A stretch of 64,000 nt of DNA, from positions 1,240,001 to 1,304,000 of the forward strand of contig OZ241182.1 in NCBI GenBank assembly GCA_965199595.1. Direction: 5' to 3'. Shown here one piece after another: positions 44,932 to 52,987 of the stretch (position 1 is the stretch's first letter; the number at the start of each line of letters is the position of its first letter). Both the position numbers and the translations under genes were made by a program. The DNA is from JBBROS01 sp965199595. Lineage in GTDB: Bacteria; Pseudomonadota; Alphaproteobacteria; Acetobacterales; Acetobacteraceae. Under the pieces are notes generated by a model. It saw only the letters and a list, made by a program, of their open reading frames with translations. It was not told the DNA's origin and ran no database searches.

Positions 44932-46396
44932 GGGCCTGGTCCAGGTCGGCGAAGCGGGTGAACTCACCCTCGAACAGCACGTCGATGCGGCCGGTGGGGC
45001 CGTGGCGCTGCTTCTCGATCAGGATCTGCGCCTTGTTGTGGATCATCGCCATGTCGGACTTCCACTTGGTCATGGCGCTGTCGTAGTCGGCGGCGGTCTC
45101 CTGCGGCATGCGCTGCTGCAGGTAGTATTCCTCGCGATAGACGAACAGCACCATGTCGGCATCCTGTTCGATGGTGCCGGATTCGCGCAGGTCGCTGAGC
45201 TGGGGGCGCTTGTCCTCGCGGCTTTCGACGGCGCGGGACAGCTGGCTGAGGGCGAGGACCGGGACCGCCATCTCCTTGGCGATGGCCTTGAGGCCCTGGG
45301 TGATCTGGCTGATCTCCAGCACGCGGCTTTCCGGCTTGGTGCCGACGCTGGGGCGCATGAGCTGGAGGTAGTCCACCACCACCAGGCTGAGGCCGCGGGT
45401 GCGCTTGAGGCGGCGGCAGCGGGTGCGGAGGGCGGAGAGCGAGATGGCGGGGGTGTCGTCGATATGCAGCGGCAGGCTGCCGATCTCGCGGCTGACCTGG
45501 ACGAAGCGGTCGAAGTCGCGCTGGCCGATCTCGCCGCGGCGGATGCGGTCGCCGGAGACGCGGGCCTCTTCGGCCAGCAGGCGGGTGGCGAGCTGTTCGC
45601 TGCTCATTTCCAGGGAGAAGATCGCCACCGAGCCTTGCGGCTGCTTGTTGGGGTCTTCGGACTGGGCGTCCCGCTGCAGGGCCTTGGCGGCGCCGAAGGC
45701 GATCTTGGTGGCGAGCGCGGTCTTGCCCATGCCGGGCCGGCCGGCGAGGATCATGAGGTCGCTGGGGTGGAGGCCGCCGGTCTTCTTGTCGAGGTCGCGC
45801 AGGCCGGTGGAGAGGCCGCTGACGTGGCCGGCGTTCTTGAAGGCGCGCTCGGCGCCCTGGATGGCGGTGGTCAGCGCGCGTTCGAAGGTGACGAAGCCGC
45901 CGTCGCTGCCGCCCTTGGTGGCCAGGCCGAACAGCTGGGATTCCGCCATCTCGATCTGGCCGCGGCCGTCGATCTCGGGCTCGGCCCCGAAGGCGTTGTT
46001 GACGACGACCTCGCCGATGTCGATCAGCTGGCGGCGGATCCAGGTGTCGTGGATGGCGCGGCCGTACTCGCCGGCGTTGATGATGCCGACCATGGCGGTG
46101 AGCAGCTGGGCGAAATAGGCGGTGCCGCCGACCTCGGCAAGCGCGCCGGAGTGCTCGAACTCCGCCTTCAGCGTGACGGCGTCCGCCAGCTGTCCGGCTT
46201 CGACCCGGCGGGCGATGGCCTGGAAGATGCGGCCATGCACCGCATCGGCGAAATGGTCGGGGGAGAGGAACTCGCTGACCCGCTCATAGGCCTTGTTGTT
46301 GGCGAGGAGGGCGCCGAGCAGGGCCATCTCCGCGCGGTCGTTGGACGGCGGCAGGCGCTGGCTGAGGCCGAGGAGCGGGGGGTCGATGCTGTTCAT
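44915..46396 (-). CDS. dnaB: Replicative DNA helicase
   Basis: Hexameric 5'-3' helicase of the replication fork; 493 residues. The N-terminal domain (LPPSNDRAEMALLGALLANN) is followed by the RecA-like ATPase with Walker A GRPGMGKT at 219-226, IFSLEMSSEQLATRLLAEEA, Walker B LVVVDYLQLM and the DLRESGTIEQDADMVLFVYR block. No intein is present. A perfect DnaA box lies 41 bp upstream of the ATG at 46396, which hints at DnaA control. It is separated from rplI by a 144-bp gap holding a terminator hairpin. Confidence 0.98.
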   Translation of the reverse strand: MNSIDPPLLGLSQRLPPSNDRAEMALLGALLANNKAYERVSEFLSPDHFADAVHGRIFQAIARRVEAGQLADAVTLKAEFEHSGALAEVGGTAYFAQLLTAMVGIINAGEYGRAIHDTWIRRQLIDIGEVVVNNAFGAEPEIDGRGQIEMAESQLFGLATKGGSDGGFVTFERALTTAIQGAERAFKNAGHVSGLSTGLRDLDKKTGGLHPSDLMILAGRPGMGKTALATKIAFGAAKALQRDAQSEDPNKQPQGSVAIFSLEMSSEQLATRLLAEEARVSGDRIRRGEIGQRDFDRFVQVSREIGSLPLHIDDTPAISLSALRTRCRRLKRTRGLSLVVVDYLQLMRPSVGTKPESRVLEISQITQGLKAIAKEMAVPVLALSQLSRAVESREDKRPQLSDLRESGTIEQDADMVLFVYREEYYLQQRMPQETAADYDSAMTKWKSDMAMIHNKAQILIEKQRHGPTGRIDVLFEGEFTRFADLDQAHDAGH

Positions 46397-46433
46397 GCCG
46401 GGGGGAGAGTAGCCGATCGGGCACGGTCCCGTA

Positions 46434-46450
46434 CCCTGTGGATAACAGGG
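46434..46450. promoter_or_regulatory. DnaA box inside an inverted repeat upstream of dnaB
   Basis: TGTGGATAA at 46437-46445 is, on the minus strand, the consensus DnaA box TTATCCACA. It is embedded in the inverted repeat CCCTGT-GGATA-ACAGGG (46434-46450), and a related TTATCCCTG overlaps on the upstream side (to 46454). The site stands about 40 bp before the dnaB start, so regulation of dnaB by DnaA is plausible. Confidence 0.6.
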
Positions 46451-46478
46451 ATAACGGGGATTGAATCAGGCGGCAGCA

Positions 46479-46512
46479 AACAGGCCCTCCCCCGGGCGGG
46501 AGAGGGCCTGTT
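46479..46512 (-). terminator. Hairpin terminator after rplI
   Basis: AACAGGCCCTC (46479-46489) pairs perfectly with GAGGGCCTGTT (46502-46512). On the minus strand only a short T-rich stretch (TTTGCTG) follows. It stands 28 bp after the rplI stop, so it separates the rpsF-rpsR-rplI transcript from dnaB. Confidence 0.7.
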
Positions 46513-46540
46513 CAACCGTGGGTCTATCGGTCGTGAAGGC

Positions 46541-47119
46541 TTAGCCGCGGTCGCCGCCGGCTTCGGCCAGGGCTGCGCCGAGTTCGAGGTCGTCTTCCTG
46601 GACGATGTCTTCCTCGGCCGCGTTGCCGACCTGCTCGCCGCGGGCCTGCTTCTCGGCTTCCTCGACGCTGCGGGCGACGTTGACGGTGATCGGCAGGCTG
46701 ACCTCGGGGTGCAGCACCAGCCTGACCGTGGAGAGGCCGAGCATCTTGATCGGCATCTCCAGCACGATCTGGTTGCGGGTGACGGTGAGGCCGGCCTCGA
46801 TGACGCCGTCCGCGATGTCACGCGCCGAGACGGAGCCGTAGAGGGCGCCGCTCTCGCTGGCCTGGCGGATGATGGTGACCGTGAGGCCGGCCATCCGCTC
46901 GGAGAGGCGCTCGGCCTCCTCGCGCTTCTTGAGGTTCAGGGCGACGAGCTGAACGCGCTGGGTCTCGAAGCTGGCGAGGTTCGCCTTGTTGGCGCGCAAC
47001 GCCTTCTTCTGCGGCAGCAGGAAGTTGCGGGCGTAGCCGGGCTTCACTTTCACGATCTCGCCCATCTGGCCGAGCTTCTCGACGCGCTGCAGCAGGATCA
47101 GGTCGATGGTGGTTGCCAT
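46541..47119 (-). CDS. rplI: 50S ribosomal protein L9
   Basis: 192 residues, about 40 longer than the E. coli protein. The L9 N-terminal domain is clear (ILLQRVEKLGQMGEIVKVKP then GYARNFLLPQKKALRANKAN), followed by the long connecting helix and the C-terminal domain with GSVSARDIADGV. The extra C-terminal tail is acidic (AAEEDIVQEDDLELGAALAE), as in several alphaproteobacteria. It lies 12 bp after rpsR. Confidence 0.97.
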   Translation of the reverse strand: MATTIDLILLQRVEKLGQMGEIVKVKPGYARNFLLPQKKALRANKANLASFETQRVQLVALNLKKREEAERLSERMAGLTVTIIRQASESGALYGSVSARDIADGVIEAGLTVTRNQIVLEMPIKMLGLSTVRLVLHPEVSLPITVNVARSVEEAEKQARGEQVGNAAEEDIVQEDDLELGAALAEAGGDRG

Positions 47120-47131
47120 GATCGGTCTCCC

Positions 47132-47446
47132 TCAGGCCACGACGTAGGGCAGCAGGGCCAGGAAGCGGGCGCGCTTGATGGCGGTGGCCAGCTCGCGCTG
47201 CTTCTTGGCGGAGACGGCGGTGATGCGGGAGGGCACGATCTTGCCGCGCTCGCTCAGGAAGCGGGAGAGCAGGCGGACGTCCTTGTAGTCGATCTTGGGT
47301 GCGTTCGGGCCGCTGAACGGGCAGCTCTTGCGGCGGCGGTAGAAGGGGCGGCGGGCGCCGGCGGCGGCACCACCGCCACGGCGGTCATCACCCTCGGGGG
47401 CGCCGGGGGATGCGCCCGGGGCGCCGCGGTCGTTACGGTCTGACAT
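47132..47446 (-). CDS. rpsR: 30S ribosomal protein S18
   Basis: 104 residues; the core (RRKSCPFSGPNAPKIDYKDV, then LLSRFLSERGKIVPSRITAV and AIKRARFLALLPYV) is standard. A 30-residue Gly/Ala/Pro-rich N-terminal extension (GAPGASPGAPEGDDRRGGGA) makes it longer than the usual 75-85. It binds S6 on the 30S platform, and the gene follows rpsF by 5 bp. Confidence 0.97.
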   Translation of the reverse strand: MSDRNDRGAPGASPGAPEGDDRRGGGAAAGARRPFYRRRKSCPFSGPNAPKIDYKDVRLLSRFLSERGKIVPSRITAVSAKKQRELATAIKRARFLALLPYVVA

Positions 47447-47451
47447 GGCGC

Positions 47452-47922
47452 TTACTCCTGGCCCTGGTCGTCACGGGGGCCGAAGCCCTCGCCGGGCTCA
47501 CGGGCCCGGAACTCCTCACGGTCATCGAAGCCGCGCTTGCGGCCGCTCTCGAAGCGTCCGGCGGGCTTGGGGCCCCGGAAGCTGCGCTCCCGCTCGTCCG
47601 ACTTGCGGCTCAGGATGGCGCTCGGCTCCTCGGTGATCTCCTCGACGCGGAGGGTCATGAAGCGGAGCACGTCCTCGTTCAGGCGCAGCAGGCGCTCCAT
47701 CTCGGTGATGAAGGCGGGCTTGGCGTCGAGGCCGAGCAGCATGTAGTGGCCCTTGCGGTTCTTCTTCACGCGATAGGCGAGGCCGCGCAGGCCCCAGTAC
47801 TCGCGCTTCTGGACCGAGCCGCCGGCGGCTTCGAGGTCGGCCGCGATGGTGTCGGCGACGGTCTCGACCTGCTGCTGGGTCACGTCGTTCCGTGCGATGA
47901 GCACGGTTTCGTATAATGGCAT
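47452..47922 (-). CDS. rpsF: 30S ribosomal protein S6
   Basis: 156 residues. The N-terminus MPLYETVLIARNDVTQQQVE and the block REYWGLRGLAYRVKKNRKGH are diagnostic; the C-terminus is extended and rich in Arg/Asp/Glu/Gly (about 45 residues). First gene of rpsF-rpsR-rplI under the promoter at 48002-48029, with a structured leader that could be the S6:S18 autoregulatory site. Confidence 0.97.
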   Translation of the reverse strand: MPLYETVLIARNDVTQQQVETVADTIAADLEAAGGSVQKREYWGLRGLAYRVKKNRKGHYMLLGLDAKPAFITEMERLLRLNEDVLRFMTLRVEEITEEPSAILSRKSDERERSFRGPKPAGRFESGRKRGFDDREEFRAREPGEGFGPRDDQGQE

Positions 47923-47962
47923 TGCTGTCCCCTATGGCTGTGATCGACCCGGAATGGGTACA

Positions 47963-47988
47963 GCCGGGGTGGATGCCACCGCCCCGGC
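47963..47988 (-). promoter_or_regulatory. Leader hairpin of rpsF
   Basis: GCCGGGG (minus strand, 47982-47988) pairs with CCCCGGC (47963-47969), with an inner GTGG/CCAC pairing. It lies in the roughly 80-nt leader between the promoter and the rpsF start. Many rpsF leaders carry an S6:S18-binding hairpin for feedback control; the position fits, but the exact motif was not verified. Confidence 0.4.
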
Positions 47989-48001
47989 AGGGAAGGCGCG
48001 G

Positions 48002-48029
48002 CTTATAGCGGGTTTTGCCGGGCTTGCAA
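48002..48029 (-). promoter_or_regulatory. Sigma-70 promoter of rpsF-rpsR-rplI
   Basis: On the minus strand TTGCAA (48024-48029), a 16-bp spacer and TATAAG (48002-48007). It is the best-looking promoter in the window and sits about 80 bp before the rpsF ATG, in a noticeably less GC-rich gap. Confidence 0.75.
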
Positions 48030-48076
48030 GGATTGAGCGTGCAAGCTTTCAAGATAGCGACGCCGGGAGTTTCGGG

Positions 48077-48106
48077 GTTCACCACGAAGAGCACGAGGAG
48101 CACGAA
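48077..48106. repeat. Short nine-base-periodic repeat after the GxxExxY gene
   Basis: The run CACCACGAAGAGCACGAGGA and its continuation repeats a GA-G-CAC-GA pattern every nine bases. On the plus strand it would encode HHEEHEEHE. A similar pattern (CACGAAGATCACGAGGG) occurs at the other end of the gene, in its first codons (NHQGHEDHEG), and in the tandem repeat at 29.2-29.8 kb. Confidence 0.6.
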
Positions 48107-48107
48107 G

Positions 48108-48512
48108 TTAGCGGACCAGGCGCTTGAGGCCGTCTTTGAGAAGGACGACGTTGAAGTTTGTAAGCAGACCAATGCGGCAGCCTGGTAGTTTCAGGTAGGT
48201 CAGAAGCTGCGCGTGGTGAAGGCGGGACAGGGTTTCTACCGCCTTGATCTCTACGATCACGCGGTTCTGGACGAGCAGGTCGATGCGGTATCCTGCTTCG
48301 AGGTTCAGGCCGTCGTAGATGATGGGCAGCGGCACCTGTCTTTGGACGGCAACCCCGCGCTGGTGCAGTTCGTAGGCGAGACATTGCTCGTAGCTCGATT
48401 CCAGCAGGCCGGGTCCGAGGATGCTATGCACCTTGAGGGCGGCATCGATGATGGGGGCGGTCCCGTCCGTGACAAAGCGGCCCTCGTGATCTTCGTGTCC
48501 TTGGTGGTTCAT
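48108..48512 (-). CDS. GxxExxY protein (PD-(D/E)XK nuclease-like)
   Basis: 134 residues. The family-defining motif GLLESSY is at residues 35-41 (after VHSILGPG), and the nuclease-like core is GYRIDLLVQNRVIVEIKAVE, with an Asp and an E-x-K of the PD-(D/E)XK superfamily; the ending LLTNFNVVLLKDGLKRLVR is typical. The function of these small proteins is unknown. The N-terminus (MNHQGHEDHEGRF) is encoded by a nine-base periodic run, also found just after the gene. It lies alone between rpsF and nhaA and may be a mobile or repeat-associated unit. Confidence 0.88.
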   Translation of the reverse strand: MNHQGHEDHEGRFVTDGTAPIIDAALKVHSILGPGLLESSYEQCLAYELHQRGVAVQRQVPLPIIYDGLNLEAGYRIDLLVQNRVIVEIKAVETLSRLHHAQLLTYLKLPGCRIGLLTNFNVVLLKDGLKRLVR

Positions 48513-48564
48513 GTCCTCGCGTCCGTCAGGCGAAGCCTACCGCCTGGGGCCGGGCCGGGCCGGG

Positions 48565-49779
48565 TCAAGGGTTGTTCGGGGGTGACGGGGTGCAGGTGAC
48601 CGCCGTGCCGCGCGCGGCCCAGGCCAGGACCGCCAGGCCGAGGGCGGCGGAGAGCAGGGAGGCGGCGAACACGGCCAGCTTGATCTCCGCGTTGCGCGGG
48701 CCGCCGCGGAAGGCGATCTCGCCGATGAACAGGCTCATGGTGAAGCCGATGCCGCAGAGTAGCGCCGCGCCGGCCAGCTGGGTGGTGCCGATGCCGTCCG
48801 GGCGGCGGGCGAGGCGCAGGCGGATGCCGGCGATGACGCCGCCGAACACGCCCAGCGGCTTGCCGAGCAGCAGGCCCAGGGCGATGCCGAGGGTGAGGGG
48901 GTCCGTGAGGGTGCCGGGGGGCAGCGCGCCGAAGCCGAGCCCGGCATTGGCCAGGCCGAACACCGGCAGGACCAGGAAGGCCACCCAGGGCTCCAGCCCA
49001 TCTTCCAGGCGTTCGGCCGGGGCGGCCTCGTTGTCAGCCGTGGGGGCGTTCATCGGGATCACGAAGGCCAGCGCCACGCCGGCCAGGGTGGCGTGGATGC
49101 CGGAGTGGAACACCAGCGCCCAGAGCGCCACGCCGCCCACCAGGTAGGGCCAGAGGCGGCGCACCCCGGCGCGGTTCAGGGCATAGAGGCCGAGCCAGAC
49201 CAGGACGGCGAGGCCCAGGGCGCCGAACGCCAGGTCCTTCGTATAGAACACCGCGATGATGACGATGGCGCCGAGGTCGTCCATGATGGCCAGCGCGGTC
49301 AGGAACACCTTGAGCGCCAGCGGAACCCGGCGGCCCAGCATGCTGACGACGGCGAGGGCGAAGGCGATGTCCGTGGCGACCGGGACCGCCCAGCCGCGCA
49401 TGGCGGTGGGGTCGGCCCGGTTGAAGGCGAGGAAGATGAGGGCGGGGACGACCATGCCGCCCAGGGCCGCGAAACCGGGGGCGGCGAGCCGGGCCGGGGA
49501 GGCAAGCTCGCCGGTGGTGATCTCGCGCCGCAGCTCCAGCCCGACCAGCAGGAAGAACACGGCCATGAAGGCGTCGTTCACCCAGGCGTGCAGCGGCAGG
49601 GTGAAGGCGGCGGGGAGGCCGATGGGCGGCACCCAGTGCAGCAGGGCTTCGTAGCTGGCGGCTGCGGGTGAGTTGGCCCAGATCAGGGCGATGGCGGCGG
49701 AAAGCATCAGCATGACACCGCCGGCGCTCTCGGAGCGCAGGAAGGCCTGGATGGGCGAGAGATTGGAAGCGCGGGTCAT
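48565..49779 (-). CDS. nhaA: Na+/H+ antiporter NhaA
   Basis: Sodium/proton exchanger of the inner membrane for pH and salt balance; 404 residues with about twelve hydrophobic segments. The start chosen is the ATG at 49779 (MTRASNLSPIQAFLRSESAG) with GGAG upstream. The transport core ALAIMDDLGAIVIIAVFYTK has the two essential aspartates, and VGLELRREITTGEL and GIGFTMSLFIGEIAF are diagnostic. It is divergent from the glycan operon over a 123-bp gap in which TTGAGT and TAACAA (minus strand, 17-bp spacing, 49845-49834 region) are a weak promoter candidate. Confidence 0.96.
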   Translation of the reverse strand: MTRASNLSPIQAFLRSESAGGVMLMLSAAIALIWANSPAAASYEALLHWVPPIGLPAAFTLPLHAWVNDAFMAVFFLLVGLELRREITTGELASPARLAAPGFAALGGMVVPALIFLAFNRADPTAMRGWAVPVATDIAFALAVVSMLGRRVPLALKVFLTALAIMDDLGAIVIIAVFYTKDLAFGALGLAVLVWLGLYALNRAGVRRLWPYLVGGVALWALVFHSGIHATLAGVALAFVIPMNAPTADNEAAPAERLEDGLEPWVAFLVLPVFGLANAGLGFGALPPGTLTDPLTLGIALGLLLGKPLGVFGGVIAGIRLRLARRPDGIGTTQLAGAALLCGIGFTMSLFIGEIAFRGGPRNAEIKLAVFAASLLSAALGLAVLAWAARGTAVTCTPSPPNNP

Positions 49780-49902
49780 GGTCACTCCGAACGGCAACGC
49801 GAATGGCAACGTGATTGGGGCGACCGGCGTTGACGCGGTTGTTATGCGCCATCCAGAGCCCACTCAACATCCTGGCCCGCACGCTTCCGGGAGCATTGGG
49901 GC

Positions 49903-50790
49903 ATGAGCCATGACCCTTTGGGCGCCGAGTGGTTCGCCGCCATGGCGCGCGGGGATTTCGCCGGGGCGTTCCGGATCAACGATGCGGTGCTGCGGGCGCG
50001 GGACCCGGCGGGCCGGGATGATCCGGCGCAGCCCTATCATCTGCGCTGGGTGTGGGACGGGCGGCCGCTTGCCGGGCGGCGGGTGCTGGTGCGCTGCTAC
50101 CATGGGCTGGGCGACACGCTGCAGTTCTGCCGCTACCTGCCGGCGCTGCGGCAGTTGGCAGCGCATGTGACGCTGGAGGTGCAGCCGGCGCTGCTGGGGG
50201 TGCTGGCGGGGCTGGCGGGGGTGGACCGGCTGCATGGGTTCGACCCGGCACGGCCGCTGCCGCCCGATGAATGCGACATCGAGGTGATGGAGCTGGCGCA
50301 TGCGCTGCGGCTGGCGCCGGAGCCCGGGGCCTATCTGCAGGCGGTGGCATGGCGGCGGTCGGCGGGCCGGGTCGGGTTCTGCTGGCAGGCGGGGGGGTGG
50401 GACCCGGCGCGCAGCGTGCCGCCCGCCTTGCTGGCACCGTTGCTGCGGATCCCGGGTTTGTCGCCGGTCAGCCTGCAGCGGGGGGCGGCGGGGTGTGTGG
50501 GGGAGGACCCGCTGGGCGGGAGCATGGATGTTGCTGCGATGGCCGGGCTGGTGGCGGGGCTCGCGGCGGTGGTGACGGTGGACACGATGATCGCGCATCT
50601 GGCGGGGGCGCTGGGGCGGCCGGTGTTCCTGCTGCTGCGGCACGGGGCGGACTGGCGATGGGGGCGGCCGGGAGCGTGGTATGGATCCGTGCGGCAGTAC
50701 CGGCAGGAGCGGCCGGGGGACTGGCATGCGGCGATCCGCGCCCTGGGCGGCGATCTTGCGGGAACTCTGCGGGACGGACGAGGTTTGTAG
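49903..50790 (+). CDS. Glycosyltransferase family 9-like protein
   Basis: 295 residues with the half-domain layout of heptosyltransferase-like GT-B enzymes. LVRCYHGLGDTLQFCRYLPA near residue 60 corresponds to the GDTL motif seen in TPR-associated GT9 relatives, and VVTVDTMIAHLAGALGRPVF is the C-terminal donor region, followed by DWRWGRPGAWYGSVRQYRQ. It lacks TPR repeats and a membrane segment. It is the first gene of the eight-gene glycan operon. Acceptor and donor sugars are unknown. Confidence 0.78.
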   Translation: MSHDPLGAEWFAAMARGDFAGAFRINDAVLRARDPAGRDDPAQPYHLRWVWDGRPLAGRRVLVRCYHGLGDTLQFCRYLPALRQLAAHVTLEVQPALLGVLAGLAGVDRLHGFDPARPLPPDECDIEVMELAHALRLAPEPGAYLQAVAWRRSAGRVGFCWQAGGWDPARSVPPALLAPLLRIPGLSPVSLQRGAAGCVGEDPLGGSMDVAAMAGLVAGLAAVVTVDTMIAHLAGALGRPVFLLLRHGADWRWGRPGAWYGSVRQYRQERPGDWHAAIRALGGDLAGTLRDGRGL

Positions 50791-50836
50791 GTTCGTGACC
50801 AAGCAGGACGCCCCGGCCAGGCCGATGCACATCGTG

Positions 50837-51910
50837 ATGCGCATCGTGATCCTGGGCCTCACCATCACCTCATCCTGGGGCAACGGCCACGCGACCACGT
50901 TTCGCGGGCTGGTGCGCGGGCTGGTGCGGCGCGGGCACCAGGTGCTGTTCCTGGAATGCGACAAGCCCTGGTATGCCGAGCACCGGGATCTGCCGAATCC
51001 ACCATTCGGCGAGACGCGGCTCTACGAGGACATCGCGGCGCTGGAGCGGGACTGGGGCGGGGCCATCCGGGATGCGGACCTGGTGGTGGTGGGGTCCTAT
51101 GTGCCCGACGGCGTTGCGGTGGGGCGGCTGGTGCAGCGGCTGGCGCAGGGGGTGACGGGGTTCTACGACATCGACACGCCGATCACGCTGGCGGCGCTGG
51201 CGGATGGGACCTGTGCCTATCTGAATCCCGAGGTGCTGCGGGGGTTCGACCTGTATCTGTCGTTCACGGGTGGGCAGACGCTGGATGAGCTGGAGACGCA
51301 TTGGCGGGCACCGCGGGCGCGGGCGCTGTACTGCTCGGCGGACCCCGATATCTACCGGCCGGACCCGGCTGTGCCGCTGCAATGGGACCTCGGCTATCTC
51401 GGCACCTACAGCCTGGACCGGCAGCCGACCGTGGATGCGCTGCTGGGCGACGTGGCGCGGGCCTGGGCGGCCGGGCGGTTCGTGGTGGCGGGACCGCAGT
51501 ATCCCGCGGGGCTCGACTGGGCCGGCAACGTGGCGCGGATCGAGCATCTGCCGCCGGACCTGCACCGGGGGTTCTATTGCGGGCAGCGGTTCACCTTGAA
51601 CGTCACGCGGGCCGACATGATCCGGCGGGGGCACAGCCCGAGCGTGCGGCTGTTCGAGGCGGCGGCGTGCGGGGTGCCGATCGTGAGCGACTGGTGGCCG
51701 GGCCTGGATGACCTGTTCCGGCCGGGGGAGGAGATCCTGATCGCGCGGTCCACCGCCGAGATGCTCGACATCCTGCGCACCATGCCGGAGGCGGCGCGGC
51801 GGGCGATGGGGGAGCGCGCGCGGGTGCGGGTGCTGGCAGCGCATACCGGGGACCACCGGGCTGCGGCGCTTGAGGGTTATGTCGCGGAATGTGCCGGGGT
51901 GGTGGGTTGA
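50837..51910 (+). CDS. CgeB-like glycosyltransferase, copy 1
   Basis: 357 residues from the ATG at 50837 (MRIVILGLTITSSWGNGHAT); an ATG at 50825 is also in frame, and the first is chosen by alignment with the next gene. The protein resembles the CgeB family (spore-crust glycosyltransferase-like, GT-B fold): FLECDKPWYAEHRDLP, then CSADPDIYRPD, and the C-terminal donor site PSVRLFEAAACGVPIVSDWW with GLDDLFRPGEEIL. It is a paralogue of the gene after it, which starts inside its stop codon (TTGA). Confidence 0.82.
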   Translation: MRIVILGLTITSSWGNGHATTFRGLVRGLVRRGHQVLFLECDKPWYAEHRDLPNPPFGETRLYEDIAALERDWGGAIRDADLVVVGSYVPDGVAVGRLVQRLAQGVTGFYDIDTPITLAALADGTCAYLNPEVLRGFDLYLSFTGGQTLDELETHWRAPRARALYCSADPDIYRPDPAVPLQWDLGYLGTYSLDRQPTVDALLGDVARAWAAGRFVVAGPQYPAGLDWAGNVARIEHLPPDLHRGFYCGQRFTLNVTRADMIRRGHSPSVRLFEAAACGVPIVSDWWPGLDDLFRPGEEILIARSTAEMLDILRTMPEAARRAMGERARVRVLAAHTGDHRAAALEGYVAECAGVVG

Positions 51911-52986
51911 ACATCGTCATCTTCGGGCTGTCGGTGTCGTCGTCCTGGGGCAACGGGCATGCGGCGCTGTGGCGGGGGTTGATCCGGGCGCTGCTGGCGG
52001 CGGGGCATGGGGTCACGTTCTTCGAGAAGGACCAGCCGTTCTATGCCGAGAACCGGGACCTGCATGCGTTGCCGGAGGGGGGCTCGCTGGTGCTGTACCG
52101 GGACTGGGCGGAGGTGCTGCCCCGGGTGCGGCAGGCGATGGCGGATGCGGATGTCGGCATGGTGACGTCGTACTGCCCGGACGCCACGGCGGCGACGCGG
52201 CTGGTGCTCGAGTCCGGCGTTGCGGTGCGCTGCTTCTATGACCTGGACACGCCGGTGACGCTGGCCCGGCTCGATGCCGGAGAGAGCGTGGATTACGTGG
52301 GCGAGGGGCTGGCCGGGTTCGACCTGGTGCTGAGCTATACCGGCGGCGGCGCGCTGGACGCCTTGCGGGATCGGCTGGGGGCGCGGCTGGTGGTGCCGAT
52401 CTATGGGTCGGTGGATCCGGACCTGCACCGGCCGGCGGCGCCGCGCGAGGAGTACCGGGCGTCGCTGTCGTATATCGGCACCTTCGCGGCGGACCGGCAG
52501 GATGCGCTGGAGCGGCTGTTCGTGGAGCCGGCGCGGCTCCGGCCGGCGGATCGGTTCGTGATCGCCGGGGCGTTGTATCCGCCGGGGTTCCCCTGGACGG
52601 CCAACACGTTCTTTGTCCGGCACCTGCCGCCGCCGGAGCATCCCGCGTTCTATTCCTCCTCGCGGCTGACGCTGAACGTGACGCGGGAGGCGATGGCGCG
52701 GATGGGGTGGTGCCCGAGCGGGCGGTTGTTCGAGGCGGCGGCCTGTGGGGTGCCGATCCTGACGGATGACTGGCCGGGGCTCGATGCGTTCTTCCAGCCG
52801 GGGCGGGACATCCTGGTGGCCGGCACCACGGCGGAGGCGCTGGCGGCGCTGGCGGCCGCGCCGGATGTGCTGGACCGGATGGCCCGGTCCGCGCGGGAGC
52901 GGACGCTGGACGAGCACAGCGCCCGGCGCCGGGCCGCCGACATGGTGGCGGCGTTCGAGCGCGTGCACAGCCGTGAGGCGGTCTGA
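51907..52986 (+). CDS. CgeB-like glycosyltransferase, copy 2
   Basis: 359 residues. The start is a TTG at 51907 overlapping the TGA of copy 1; it begins LNIVIFGLSVSSSWGNGHAA, colinear with copy 1. The donor-site motif PSGRLFEAAACGVPILTDDW and GLDAFFQPGRDILVAGTTAE are conserved, as are ENRDLHALP and YGSVDPDLHRP. Tandem divergent copies suggest successive sugar additions with related donors. It is followed one base later by the nucleotidyltransferase gene. Confidence 0.82.
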   Translation: MNIVIFGLSVSSSWGNGHAALWRGLIRALLAAGHGVTFFEKDQPFYAENRDLHALPEGGSLVLYRDWAEVLPRVRQAMADADVGMVTSYCPDATAATRLVLESGVAVRCFYDLDTPVTLARLDAGESVDYVGEGLAGFDLVLSYTGGGALDALRDRLGARLVVPIYGSVDPDLHRPAAPREEYRASLSYIGTFAADRQDALERLFVEPARLRPADRFVIAGALYPPGFPWTANTFFVRHLPPPEHPAFYSSSRLTLNVTREAMARMGWCPSGRLFEAAACGVPILTDDWPGLDAFFQPGRDILVAGTTAEALAALAAAPDVLDRMARSARERTLDEHSARRRAADMVAAFERVHSREAV

Positions 52987-52987
52987 G

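Noticed and set aside
46425..46460. Sequence resembling the I-SceI site (CCCTGTTATCCC-like)
   Set aside because: Only a partial match and better explained as a DnaA box within a short inverted repeat.
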